Assembly (NCBI GenBank): GCA_016401345.1
Contig: JAEACG010000001.1
Span: 992,001 to 1,056,000 of the forward strand
Direction: 5' to 3'
DNA length: 64,000 bases
Source: Fictibacillus nanhaiensis
Lineage (GTDB): Bacteria > Bacillota > Bacilli > Bacillales > Fictibacillaceae
Below the pieces are notes generated by a model, which made no database searches, had not been told where the DNA came from, and was given only the letters and a program-made list of their open reading frames with translations. Below, piece after piece: positions 46,595-55,412 of the stretch. Numbering within the stretch: position 1 is the first letter of the stretch; each line of letters begins with the position of its first letter. The position numbers and the translations under genes were made by a program.

Positions 46595-47216
46595 CTATCC
46601 AATCATTAAACGTATAATTGAAAACATACCGAACAAACATATGATAATTCCTGAGATAACATTAATCATAACCATGTGCTGCTGATTCATTCTTTTACTC
46701 ATCATACTCACTGTAAATGTTAGGAACAACCACCAGCCAGCAGATCCGCAAAAGATTCCAACTATCAAAGTGATGGAAGAAATAGAACTTGTGTGAGTGT
46801 TAACGATACCTAACCCCGCAAATATGGCAGCAAAGGATAATATTTGCGGGGTTCGTTAATGTTTGTAGAAAGGTTGTAAAAAAAGCGGAAGTAAGACGAC
46901 TACTCTTTTGAGGTGTGCCATCCACAGGTATCGCTTTAGAAGTTGAGATTTTCAGACCTAAGTACAATAGGAATACTCCCCCAATTAGCTGAATCCACGA
47001 TTGTTGGCTCATTATGAATTGAGAAACCATCGTGAGACTAAGCCCTGCAATCAAACCATAAATAACATCTGCACATGCAGCACCCAATCCCGATACAATT
47101 CCCACCACACGACCTTGCGTTAATGTGCGCTGCATGCATAATACACCGATTGGTCCAACTGGAGCCGCTATTGAAATCCCCATAATTAAGCCTTTTAAAT
47201 AAAGTTCGTAAAGCAC
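46595..47216 (-). pseudogene. LysE family exporter, frameshifted
   Basis: The first 125 or so codons read as a normal LysE protein (SIAAPVGPIGVLCMQRTLTQG...LTNPANI), and then the frame breaks and stops at 46800. In the next frame the expected continuation appears at once (FAAIFAGLG..., GWWLFLTFTVSMMSKR) and runs to a stop at 46595. One extra base or two missing bases near 46831-46842 explain it. The break sits between the arms of a perfect 14-bp inverted repeat. GTG start 47216 follows AGGTGA. It could still be a sequencing error. Confidence 0.85.
46800..46859. repeat. Quasi-palindrome at the lysE frameshift
   Basis: AACCCCGCAAATAT (46812-46825) and ATATTTGCGGGGTT (46840-46853) are perfect inverted copies, and outside them TTAACG (46800-46805) matches CGTTAA (46854-46859) after a 6-base asymmetry. 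Confidence 0.9.
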
Positions 47217-47219
47217 CTT

Positions 47220-47690
47220 TTATTCACCTGAAAAGAAATGCGGTTGCAAAGGAACTTCGATCGATTCTTTTGTCGTATCCATCACAATTGTTGTTTTGGT
47301 ACGAACAACCCCTGTTAGTCCTTTTATTTCATAGCTGATGATTCGATCTAAATCCTTCGTATTTCGTGATCGAATTTTTAATAAATAATCATCTTCTCCC
47401 GCAATATGATGACATTCCATCACTTCTATCAACTCTTCAATACGTGCTAAGAATGGAGCGCGATGCTCTGGACGCTCTAGTGAAACGGCAACAAAAGCTG
47501 TTATTTCACTTCCCACTTTCTCAGCATCAATTCTTGCAGCAAATCCCTTGATCACACCATTTTCCACCAAGCGGTTAACACGTTCAGCGGTAGCTGGGGC
47601 GGATAGACCTACCTGAGTAGCTAAGTCTGCCCATTTCATTCTTCCGTTCTTCTGTAACAGTTCTATTAATTTCTTATCATACGTATCCAT
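47220..47690 (-). CDS. Lrp/AsnC family transcriptional regulator
   Basis: 156 residues. N-terminal helix-turn-helix MKWADLATQVGLSAPATAERVNRLVENGVI and C-terminal RAM domain (ITAFVAVSLERPEHRAPFLARI, IAGEDDYLLKIRS). It precedes the two LysE genes with 3 bases to the first. An amino-acid-responsive activator of its own exporter operon is the natural inference, as Lrp/LrpA-LysE pairs are common. Confidence 0.93.
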   Translation of the reverse strand: MDTYDKKLIELLQKNGRMKWADLATQVGLSAPATAERVNRLVENGVIKGFAARIDAEKVGSEITAFVAVSLERPEHRAPFLARIEELIEVMECHHIAGEDDYLLKIRSRNTKDLDRIISYEIKGLTGVVRTKTTIVMDTTKESIEVPLQPHFFSGE

Positions 47691-47761
47691 AACATAAAAC
47701 CTTCATTTCGTATTATTTTAGTCTATATTACTTTCAAAAATAAATAAAATCAATAATTTTT

Positions 47762-47798
47762 ATTAATAAAAAAAAGAACCCCAATATAGAAGAGTTCT
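47762..47798 (-). terminator. Terminator of the YciI-like gene
   Basis: AGAACTC / GGGTTCT stem on the minus strand (one G-U pair), then nine T. Confidence 0.75.
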
Positions 47799-47835
47799 CT
47801 TGCAATCTATCCATTTAAAATGTAGCATGAATAAA

Positions 47836-48189
47836 TCACTCAAATACTTGCCTTAATTCAATCTGACCTTCACCGTTTCCTTGTGGATCAGGCATCTTCA
47901 TCGCCCATTCTACGGCTTCTTCCCTAGAGCTCACATCAATCAGAATAAACCCAGCGATTAATTCCTTCGTTTCCGTAAAAGGCCCGTCCGTAACCACTGG
48001 TTTTTCTCCTGGATGTAGATAAGAAATTCGCATACCATTGGAACTTGGATGCAATCCTTTAGCAAGAACTCGAACGCCAGCTTTAACTAATTCTTCATTG
48101 TACTTTCGCATCGCTTCATTAAGCTCTTCATTTGGACGGTTACCACCTTCCGAGTTTTTTGAAGCTTTAACAATCAGCATGAATAGCAT
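47836..48189 (-). CDS. YciI-like (DGPF domain) protein
   Basis: 117 residues, ferredoxin-like YCII fold: MLFMLIVKASKNSEGG..., the DGPF motif in PVVTDGPFTETKELIAGFILIDV, and C-terminal MPDPQGNGEGQIELRQVFE. Such proteins are often paired with ECF sigma factors in actinobacteria; here the nearest ECF gene is 1.8 kb upstream and not in the operon. Enzymatic role unproven. AAGGAGG precedes the ATG. Confidence 0.9.
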   Translation of the reverse strand: MLFMLIVKASKNSEGGNRPNEELNEAMRKYNEELVKAGVRVLAKGLHPSSNGMRISYLHPGEKPVVTDGPFTETKELIAGFILIDVSSREEAVEWAMKMPDPQGNGEGQIELRQVFE

Positions 48190-48283
48190 AGCCGTTTCCT
48201 CCTTGTATGCAAAAACTATTTTTTCTTCTTTTAAGTATACAACGAACGGAAACCCTCAAAATCGACAAAGCCACTAAAGAAAT

Positions 48284-49555
48284 TTAAAGAGCTGATCTGG
48301 TTAAGTCTTTCCTACGATAAACGCTCAGCACAACTCCAATCAATACAGCGTTTAATAGAATGGGAACTAACCCGTAACTAATAAACGGCAGTGACATACT
48401 AGTAAGAGGGAAAAATCCGAACGCCATTCCAATATTACTTACCATTTGAAAAAGTAATAAAGATAGGCTGCCTATGATCAGAAGTTTTCCAAAGTAATCT
48501 CTTACATGCTGTGTGGCGATAACCACTCTTGTAAGTATTAATAAAAGGATAAGTATAAGAAAAATCGCTGCTATCCAGCCATAATGATACGTGATGCTAA
48601 CAAATGCAAAATCAGTGTGTGCTTCAGGTATGAACTGTTGAATACTCTTATTTTCCCCGAACCATCCCGCTTTAGACAGTAACTCTTGAATTTGAAGCAC
48701 CTGATATCCTGCTCCATCAGCTACTTTTCCAGGATTCAGAAAACCTAGCATTCTATCTTTTATAAAATAAGGTTGATAGTTCCAAGAGAAAATACCAATT
48801 AATAGTAAAGAACCTATCGTAATCCCTGAAACAACACCTTTTTGACCAGTCGAAAATTTGCTCCACCATAACATGGATAGCACCATGGCAAGATACAAGT
48901 AAGTCGTTGCGATACTTGGTATCATGAAGAATAATAATAGCGAAACCAAGAATAAGAGTATAAATTGATAGCCTTTAAAGGTATCTCGATTAAAGAAAGA
49001 AGCCCAGGCAACCATAAAGAATGGAAGTACAGCAATGCTTTCAATTGTTAGCTCTCCGATTAATAAGAATGGCTTCCCATTAATCGTACCACTAGAAAAG
49101 AAGAGCAAAGATAGCAGCAACACAGTACCTACCCCATAAAACACCCATCCCCACCTTACTAACTTCCGATAATCAACAAACATCAGACCTAAAGCCACAA
49201 TCATACCAAGGACAACCAATATGATCTTTCTCATTAAAAAGTAATGATTGCTATCATTTCCCAAAGAAAGTACAGGTAAAAAACCTAGCAAGAGTACAGA
49301 AGTCAATAACGCGAGCAAAATCCAATCAATTCTTGGACGATGAATCTTGTTTAACTGAATACCTAGCGTGATCGGACTTCCCATCTGCTCAATGGCTTTT
49401 TGTTCAGCATCCACATCAGAGTATCCTTTATTTACCCATCGCATTTTTGCTTCTTTCATATGGTAATTCAACTCAGCAGAAACTTGTTCTTTTGCTTCCT
49501 TTGAACGAATCTGATTTGTAACTTCGTTTAGAAACGACTTTCTGCGATTTTCCAT
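48284..49555 (-). CDS. FtsW/RodA/SpoVE-family membrane protein with N-terminal permease-prefix-like domain
   Basis: 423 residues. Residues 1-75 form a cytoplasmic helical domain (RSKEAKEQVSAELNYHMKEAKMRWVNKGYSDVDAEQKAIEQMGSP), a permease-prefix-type domain often found beside PadR regulators. Then about ten membrane segments with SEDS-like features: GTINGKPFLLIGELTIES, FLNPGKVADGAGYQVLQIQELL, AHTDFAFVSITYHYGW and SMSLPFISYGLVPILLNAVLIG. SEDS proteins are peptidoglycan glycosyltransferases. It overlaps the PadR gene by 28 bases. Conservation of the catalytic Asp is plausible (AHTDF) but needs alignment. Confidence 0.85.
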   Translation of the reverse strand: MENRRKSFLNEVTNQIRSKEAKEQVSAELNYHMKEAKMRWVNKGYSDVDAEQKAIEQMGSPITLGIQLNKIHRPRIDWILLALLTSVLLLGFLPVLSLGNDSNHYFLMRKIILVVLGMIVALGLMFVDYRKLVRWGWVFYGVGTVLLLSLLFFSSGTINGKPFLLIGELTIESIAVLPFFMVAWASFFNRDTFKGYQFILLFLVSLLLFFMIPSIATTYLYLAMVLSMLWWSKFSTGQKGVVSGITIGSLLLIGIFSWNYQPYFIKDRMLGFLNPGKVADGAGYQVLQIQELLSKAGWFGENKSIQQFIPEAHTDFAFVSITYHYGWIAAIFLILILLLILTRVVIATQHVRDYFGKLLIIGSLSLLLFQMVSNIGMAFGFFPLTSMSLPFISYGLVPILLNAVLIGVVLSVYRRKDLTRSAL

Positions 49556-49965
49556 TCCGCTCCTCCTATCAACTGCTGCAGAATGACTGATGACCGTTTT
49601 TCCTTATGATCTGCTTGCTTCAATAATCTTTTCCCTTTACTTGTTAACTGATAATACTTGGTTTTCTCTTTCGATAGCCATCCAGATTGAACGACTCCTT
49701 TACTCTCTAAACGGTGCAACAATACATAGAGAGATCCTTCATTGTCATCAAATTGTTTTACCCCACGTGCAAGAAGTAAGTTCGCTAACTGATAACCTGT
49801 CTTTTCTTGGTTCAACAACTGCAAAATATTTAATACAATCTGTTCCTTATCTTCTTGATTAATCCATTTATTCTGTACGGTTTCGCGATGCTTTTCGGTG
49901 AACCTTACTTGCGAAAAGGTTTTTTCGTCCATGATTTTCTTTAAGTTTTTTAAACGGTTCTCCAT
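49528..49965 (-). CDS. PadR family transcriptional regulator
   Basis: 145 residues. After a charged N-terminal extension (about 1-40) comes the PadR winged helix: IVLNILQLLNQEKTGYQLANLLLARGVKQFDDNEGSLYVLLHRLESKGVVQSGWLSKEKTKYYQLTSKG. ATG 49965 follows GGAGGG and lies 2 bases after the sigma gene stop. It connects an ECF sigma factor with an FtsW-like protein in one operon. Confidence 0.88.
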   Translation of the reverse strand: MENRLKNLKKIMDEKTFSQVRFTEKHRETVQNKWINQEDKEQIVLNILQLLNQEKTGYQLANLLLARGVKQFDDNEGSLYVLLHRLESKGVVQSGWLSKEKTKYYQLTSKGKRLLKQADHKEKRSSVILQQLIGGAEWKIAESRF

Positions 49966-49967
49966 CC

Positions 49968-50501
49968 CTAACCCTCCAAACATATTTTCAATAGTTCTTT
50001 AGCTCGGCGCATTCTTGTTTTGACTGTATTGTCACTCACTTCAGTCACTAAAGCGATCTCTTTAATAGACAGCTCCTCGTAATAAAAAAGATAAATAACC
50101 TCTCTATATTTGATTTCCAACTGCATAATTGCATGGATTAAGTTCTCATCATCTTCTTTTTGAATGACTTCATGTTCAACTACATCCACCTCAGTTCGAT
50201 GAAAAGAAGGCTCTTCTTCTGTGGGGATAACTCTATTGTTGTACCAACTTTTCAAAAAGTCCTTACAATGGTTAATGGCAATTCGCCATAGCCATGTTTT
50301 AAATTTTGATTTTCCGTTATATGTATGCAATGCGTTATAACACTTAACAAAGATATCTTGTGTTAAATCTTCAGCAACACTTGTATGGTTCACATAGGAA
50401 TAAACTAGCTGCAGCAAGTCTTGTCCGTGCTCATTCATAGCTTCATTTAATATGTGCTCTTTATCTTCAGCCGTGATCACTTCAACTAACATATTTTCCA
50501 T
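49968..50501 (-). CDS. ECF RNA polymerase sigma factor
   Basis: 177 residues. Region 2: DLLQLVYSYVNHTSVAEDLTQDIFVKCYNALHTYNGKSKFKTWLWRIAINHCKDFLK; region 4: MQLEIKYREVIYLFYYEELSIKEIALVTEVSDNTVKTRMRRAKELLK. It resembles SigM/SigV/SigX-type factors of Bacillus. No classic anti-sigma gene follows; PadR and the FtsW-like membrane protein occupy that place. RBS GAGGGGGG. Confidence 0.93.
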   Translation of the reverse strand: MENMLVEVITAEDKEHILNEAMNEHGQDLLQLVYSYVNHTSVAEDLTQDIFVKCYNALHTYNGKSKFKTWLWRIAINHCKDFLKSWYNNRVIPTEEEPSFHRTEVDVVEHEVIQKEDDENLIHAIMQLEIKYREVIYLFYYEELSIKEIALVTEVSDNTVKTRMRRAKELLKICLEG

Positions 50502-50559
50502 ACCAATCCCCCCTCTCTTATTATTAGACGACGAACGATGATTGCAAGTTTTTGTTAAT

Positions 50560-50588
50560 CAAAAAAAAACAGCGTTTAATAACGCTGT
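50560..50588 (-). terminator. Terminator of the SMP-30-like gene
   Basis: Perfect ACAGCGTT-taat-AACGCTGT hairpin followed on the minus strand by nine T. Confidence 0.85.
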
Positions 50589-50595
50589 CCTGCTT

Positions 50596-51477
50596 TTACC
50601 CTTTGAAAGAATATGATGGCATTCCTTTCACACCTGGTCTTACTTTAAACAACCCGCCCGCTTCTGGAAATCTTTCTAGGTTCTCTGCACTTGTGTTTTT
50701 CCTAGCTGTTGTTACATACAACTCGTCCATATTTTCTCCGCCAAACATGCATGATGTAACATTTAAGGATGGGATGGGAATAGAATATAGCTGTTCGCCT
50801 GTTTCTGGGTTCCACCGGGAGACTTGCGCACCGCCCCAATGAGCGATCCAAAGCATGCCCTCTTCGTCAATCGTCATTCCATCTGGAGCACCTACTCCTT
50901 CTGGAAAGGAAATCACTTCTGTTGCATTTTGGATATGGCCAGTTTGAAGATCATATTGGAATCTCGTTACTTTTTTCGTTGGTGTATCAATTAGATACAT
51001 ATAGGATTGATCAGGCGACCACGCCAAACCATTCGAAATCGTTAAATTTTCTCGCTTCTTTTCCACTTGAAGATCGTGATCTAAACAATAAAGAGAGCCT
51101 TTTTCAGCTTCTTCACTTAAACTCATCGTTCCTGCCCAAAACCTACCAAACGGGTCACACTTCCCATCGTTAAAGCGATTCTCAGGAAGCTCTTTTTCAG
51201 GGTCAACAATAGGTGTAAGTTTTTCCGTGTTAAGATCTAGAAAAAAGAATCCGTTCTGAAGAGCTACGACTACACCATCTGACTCCCTCGGTACAACCGT
51301 TCCTACCATCTGATCTAGTTGAATCTCTCGATTTTGGTGGGAGCGTGGATCGTAGATGTTTACTTTTTTATCTAAAATGCTAACCCAATACAAGACGCCT
51401 TGTTCCGAGTCCCAGCACGGTCCTTCACCTAAAGATGCTTTTGCAGGTAGAACTAATTCAGCTTCACTATTAAACAT
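50596..51477 (-). CDS. SMP-30/gluconolactonase family protein (YvrE-like)
   Basis: 293 residues, six-bladed beta-propeller. LPAKASLGEGPCWDSEQGVLYWVSI carries the first metal ligand (Glu), with NRFNDGKCDPFGRFWAGTM, NGLAWSPDQSYMYLIDT (Asn and Asp ligands) and GAPDGMTIDEEGMLWIAHWGG. These enzymes hydrolyse sugar lactones with a divalent metal. RBS AGGGAGG. Monocistronic. Substrate unknown. The 233-base gap above it shows only a terminator. Confidence 0.92.
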   Translation of the reverse strand: MFNSEAELVLPAKASLGEGPCWDSEQGVLYWVSILDKKVNIYDPRSHQNREIQLDQMVGTVVPRESDGVVVALQNGFFFLDLNTEKLTPIVDPEKELPENRFNDGKCDPFGRFWAGTMSLSEEAEKGSLYCLDHDLQVEKKRENLTISNGLAWSPDQSYMYLIDTPTKKVTRFQYDLQTGHIQNATEVISFPEGVGAPDGMTIDEEGMLWIAHWGGAQVSRWNPETGEQLYSIPIPSLNVTSCMFGGENMDELYVTTARKNTSAENLERFPEAGGLFKVRPGVKGMPSYSFKG

Positions 51478-51673
51478 GATTTATTCCTCCCTAATCTAGG
51501 ATGTATGTAAATGTACGTGATTTAGATAACGTTATGCATTAAGTATATCACGAAGTATTTATCACTTTATTAAAGAATCTAGTTAAGAGTGAATAATAAC
51601 AATCTCTTCTATACCTACTCCAGAAAAAATCATTATTGTCTCTATATCTGCAAGTCTACCTCTATAAAGCCAA

Positions 51674-51704
51674 ACAAAAAAAGTGACGGAACACCCGTCA
51701 CTTT
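51674..51704 (-). terminator. Terminator of the chemoreceptor gene
   Basis: Perfect stem AAAGTGACGG / CCGTCACTTT with T-rich minus-strand tail. Confidence 0.87.
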
Positions 51705-51710
51705 CCTCAT

Positions 51711-53480
51711 TTATGCTGTTTCTTTACCTTCACTTACACGCTTATACTGACTTTCTTGTGTTAATTGATGAGACAGGCTAGATAACGTTGCTCCAACGAG
51801 ATAGGCTTGTTTAATCTTTTCATTTTGTTTAACAGAAGTTACAGACATCTCTTCTGAACTTGCTAAAGTTTCTTGAGAAATGCTTGAAAATTGAATAGCA
51901 GCTGTTTCAATCTCAGGCAATGCTACTTTTAATTGTTGCAGAGCTACACTCATCTCACCCATTCGCTCATTATTGTCTAAGACTGAGTTCATTAAATATT
52001 GAATGAATCCAGTTGTATCCTTCACCTTTTGCACATGTGATAGATTCGCTTCCCCAAGAAGGCGAGACTCCTGAATCGCCTGTAAAGCTGTTTGGTTCAT
52101 TTGGTTTACTGTCGCAATGATATCTGCCGCTGCTTTACTCGATTGGTCTGCTAATTTTCCTACCTCATCAGCAACTACTGCAAAACCTCTTCCTGCTTCT
52201 CCTGCTCGTGCCGCTTCAATTCGAGCGTTTAATGCTAGCAGTTTTGTTTGTTCCGAAATCTCTTTAATCGTAGAGATGACATTTTGAGAGTGACTCGAGT
52301 ATGTACCCATCTCATCAATGATCTTGTTTAGTTGGAAGAAACGGTCATGGTTATCATGAATCTCACCAACTAACTTCTCTACTTTTTCTTGACCTGCAAC
52401 AGCATTATGATTCATAGATAAAAACTCATCCATTACAGTCATCACCGTTTTGTTCAAATCACTCACTTTTTCCTGCATATCTGTGAATAGTCGCACACTA
52501 TGCTCTGAACTTATTGCCGTTTCTTTCGCACCTATCATCACATTCTCTATCTTTTTCACAAGTTGTTCATTATATTGGTTTGCCTCGTTGTACGTATGTT
52601 CAAGTTTATTGCCTTGAACAGTTAGTTCACCTGATATTTGTTGAATCTGATCATGTATATTTCTAATAAACAACATCATCTGGTTAAAGCTATCAATGAG
52701 TCTCTGAATCTCAATATGTCTAGAACGATAATCCACATTATGTTTAAAATCGCCTTTTTGAACACGTTTCATAACTTGGTTGAGCGCTAATAATGGCGAA
52801 GTAATGCTTCTGATAACGAAGATAATTACCCATGCAGTTAAAAGAATGCTAATGACTACAGCAACCGTTATAAAGTTTCTGAGTTCATAAACGGGTTGCA
52901 TGTAACTTTCTGTTTCCACAGCTATCACGTAGATGCCATTCAGCTCTTGAATCTGTTTTATTGCTAGTGTATACGGCTTGTCTTGAATATGCGTGTGAAG
53001 AACACCATTTTCTAGTTTGCTGATTTTCTTCATACTTCCTGAGGATAAAGCAACAGGCTTTTTACCGTTCGTCTTATACGGAATCACCGTACCATTTTGT
53101 AGTAAGAAAATAGTTGCTTTCATATCATCTTGCTGAAGGCCTACATACTGTGAATTGATACTTTCAGCCACACGCTGATTAAACATTTCTTCATCTCTTA
53201 TAAAACTAAATTTAAGATTCTTTGCAATGTCATATGTAGTTTCTGTTTCACGTTCTAAACGATTTTCAATAATTGTTTTAGTAGTTTCAGATGCCTTGTT
53301 ATAACTAAAAAGACCTACGATCGAAATGGTTAAGATAAATAACGATAGCATCATCAATAATAGCTTTGTCTGTAAATGAAGCTTTAATTTCTGTGATGTA
53401 ATTCGTTTCAGTTGTTCAATAATTTTTAAACTCTGAATCTGCAGATTAACCTGTTGTATAACCTTCTTCAAACTTGCCAC
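51711..53480 (-). CDS. Methyl-accepting chemotaxis protein
   Basis: 589 residues. A cytoplasmic N-terminal stretch, TM1 (about 39-60), an extracellular sensor domain of about 135 residues, TM2 (about 197-217), HAMP ([21 protein letters not shown]) and the signalling domain with hairpin tip [42 protein letters not shown]. Typical single-gene receptor. GTG 53480 lies inside the ribosome binding site, so TTG 53471 (AAAGGGGTGG, about 8 bases away) may be the real start. The ligand is unknown. Confidence 0.94.
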   Translation of the reverse strand: MASLKKVIQQVNLQIQSLKIIEQLKRITSQKLKLHLQTKLLLMMLSLFILTISIVGLFSYNKASETTKTIIENRLERETETTYDIAKNLKFSFIRDEEMFNQRVAESINSQYVGLQQDDMKATIFLLQNGTVIPYKTNGKKPVALSSGSMKKISKLENGVLHTHIQDKPYTLAIKQIQELNGIYVIAVETESYMQPVYELRNFITVAVVISILLTAWVIIFVIRSITSPLLALNQVMKRVQKGDFKHNVDYRSRHIEIQRLIDSFNQMMLFIRNIHDQIQQISGELTVQGNKLEHTYNEANQYNEQLVKKIENVMIGAKETAISSEHSVRLFTDMQEKVSDLNKTVMTVMDEFLSMNHNAVAGQEKVEKLVGEIHDNHDRFFQLNKIIDEMGTYSSHSQNVISTIKEISEQTKLLALNARIEAARAGEAGRGFAVVADEVGKLADQSSKAAADIIATVNQMNQTALQAIQESRLLGEANLSHVQKVKDTTGFIQYLMNSVLDNNERMGEMSVALQQLKVALPEIETAAIQFSSISQETLASSEEMSVTSVKQNEKIKQAYLVGATLSSLSHQLTQESQYKRVSEGKETA

Positions 53481-53559
53481 CCCTTTTGTCTATGTATAGA
53501 AATTATTACAATATTTACTAAGGAGTGGTGTAAAGGTTTGGTTAAGAGTTTGTAAAGGT

Positions 53560-54027
53560 CTAAATACCCATACGAAAAATCATTTCTATGCCATATTCCC
53601 CATTATAGTTTTCACCTTTATGGATGAATCCCGCTTTTCTGTAAAGAGATATTGCGGCATCGTTCGTTTCATGAACGGTTAATATAATTTCATTCTTACC
53701 TTTGTACTGCTGTTTCACAATATTCGGTAGTAGTTTCAGAGAATCGAGCCCAAATCCTCTTTTCTGAAATCTGACATCGATTGAAAATGATTTTAATAAA
53801 ATGGCCTGCTTATTATTCGTATAAATATTACCTGATTGATCTGTGTATAAAGCAAACCAACCTACAAGTTGTTGATCAAAATAAATCACAAAAGGCTGAT
53901 TGAAGATATCACTTTGAAACGTTTTCAGTACCTCGTCAGGCATAGACGTAAATAATGATTGTTCTGGTGGTAAACAGTACTCCATTGCAGACTGAAAATC
54001 CTTACTCTCATACATTCTAATTTTCAC
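53560..54027 (-). CDS. GNAT family N-acetyltransferase
   Basis: 155 residues; KSFSIDVRFQKRGFGLDSLKLL is the acetyl-CoA loop and NDAAISLYRKAGFIHKGENY the C-terminal motif. GTG start behind ACGGAGG. Monocistronic. Substrate unknown. Confidence 0.84.
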   Translation of the reverse strand: MKIRMYESKDFQSAMEYCLPPEQSLFTSMPDEVLKTFQSDIFNQPFVIYFDQQLVGWFALYTDQSGNIYTNNKQAILLKSFSIDVRFQKRGFGLDSLKLLPNIVKQQYKGKNEIILTVHETNDAAISLYRKAGFIHKGENYNGEYGIEMIFRMGI

Positions 54028-54121
54028 GAATCGGCCTCCGTTCTAGAAATGATTGAAACAAGGAATTCACCATTAAATAAAGAATACACTGTGATGTAGT
54101 GGATGAGAGGAACGGTGGAGG

Positions 54122-54559
54122 ATGAAAAAGAAGCTGATTTTAGCTGCTGTTTTATTAATAGGATTTGTTTCTGTTTTAACGATCTTCTTTAAAGACTCAG
54201 CTCCAACTTCAAGTACCAAGGGACCAACATCCAAAAATGACGCAATCATTTATTCTGGAGAAAATGACTACTGGCGAGCAAGGTTCTCTGTAGATAAAAC
54301 AAATTCACTTAAGCTCACACATATTGACGATAAAAACAATCTGCCGAAAGAACTAACGTTCACGCTTAGTACAGCCTATGGTCAAGAAAAAAAGCAAACA
54401 GAGATTGGCGAATATACCTTTTCGATGAATCAGTTTCCAAACCAAATAAGCTTAACTTTTGATGGGGAAGTTCATCGTCTAAAAGAAAATAAAAAACTCA
54501 TATTAAAGATTACCGGTAAAGATCATTATCAATTTTTAAACCTTTATAAAGAAGAGTAA
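54122..54559 (+). CDS. Exported or membrane-anchored protein of unknown function
   Basis: 145 residues. N-terminal hydrophobic segment KKKLILAAVLLIGFVSVLTIF with no lipobox Cys, a Ser/Thr-rich linker and then a beta-rich domain (AIIYSGENDYWRARFSVDKTNSLKLTHI...). Similar small proteins occur widely in Bacillus; I recognise no family. ATG follows GGTGGAGG. It converges with the 43-residue gene, one base between stop codons. Confidence 0.8.
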   Translation: MKKKLILAAVLLIGFVSVLTIFFKDSAPTSSTKGPTSKNDAIIYSGENDYWRARFSVDKTNSLKLTHIDDKNNLPKELTFTLSTAYGQEKKQTEIGEYTFSMNQFPNQISLTFDGEVHRLKENKKLILKITGKDHYQFLNLYKEE

Positions 54560-54560
54560 T

Positions 54561-54692
54561 TTATTTATTCTTTATCTCTTCTAGTAGTGCAATCATTTTT
54601 TCATTCTGCAAAATAACGGTTTCATTTTGCTTACGGATTTTTGCAGCGTCGAACAAAAACACGATTAATATTATAAAAATAAAAAACTCCAT
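54561..54692 (-). CDS. 43-residue membrane protein
   Basis: MEFFIFIILIVFLFDAAKIR... then a polar helix ending EEIKNK: one N-terminal membrane segment and a short coiled-coil-like tail. RBS GAGGTGA lies 9 bases before the ATG. It is a small open frame that gene finders often skip; the combination of ribosome binding site and hydropathy makes it believable. Function unknown. Confidence 0.65.
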   Translation of the reverse strand: MEFFIFIILIVFLFDAAKIRKQNETVILQNEKMIALLEEIKNK

Positions 54693-54768
54693 AAATTTTA
54701 GTCACCTCTTTGTATGAAATAACTAAATATTAACATATATATGTATCACTTTTTTAGGAGAGATAAAA

Positions 54769-55380
54769 ATGAAGTACCAGACTTTATTTACAAATCCACC
54801 TACTTTAGAAAGTAACGATATTAAGCTAATTCCTTTAGAATTGGAACACTCTTTACCACTATTTCAAATTAATCACTCTGAAAATTGGGCTTATATGGTA
54901 ACTACAATCGATACTCAACAGGAAATGAATACATGGGTTAATAATGCGATACAACTTCGCGAAGAAGGTTTAGCTCTACCATTTGCTATTGTGAACAAGA
55001 GAAACGAGAAAATTGTAGGTACTACTCGTCTTTACGAAATAAATCCTACTCAACGTTCGTGTGAGTTAGGCTCCACTTGGTACGGAAAAGATTATCAGCG
55101 TACATTCGTAAACGCTTCATGTAAGCAACTGCTTCTCACGTTCTGCTTTGAAACTTTAGGTTTTATTCGTGTGCAATTTAAAACTGACGAGCGAAATGAG
55201 CGCTCGCAAAAAGCGATTGAACGATTAGGTGCTGTGAAAGAGGGACTTATTAGGAACGAACGCATTCTCTCAAATGGCTATATTCGCAATGCTGTTTTGT
55301 ATTCTATTACAAAAGAAGATTGGAAAACAGTAAAACAAGGTTTTATTGAGAGGGAAAATCGATATATTCCTAAACAGTAA
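54769..55380 (+). CDS. GNAT family N-acetyltransferase (RimJ/RimL-like)
   Basis: 203 residues. N-terminal LESNDIKLIPLELEHSLPL, central GTTRLYEINPTQRSCELGSTWYGKDYQRTFVNASCKQLL, C-terminal RSQKAIERLGAVKEGLIRNER. It is like ribosomal-protein acetyltransferase YdaF/RimL relatives, but the usual G-x-G loop reads DYQRTFVN, so the pyrophosphate loop is unusual. RBS AGGAG. Monocistronic. Confidence 0.82.
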   Translation: MKYQTLFTNPPTLESNDIKLIPLELEHSLPLFQINHSENWAYMVTTIDTQQEMNTWVNNAIQLREEGLALPFAIVNKRNEKIVGTTRLYEINPTQRSCELGSTWYGKDYQRTFVNASCKQLLLTFCFETLGFIRVQFKTDERNERSQKAIERLGAVKEGLIRNERILSNGYIRNAVLYSITKEDWKTVKQGFIERENRYIPKQ

Positions 55381-55412
55381 AATCAAACTTCTTTAATAGA
55401 AATCGTTTTCTT

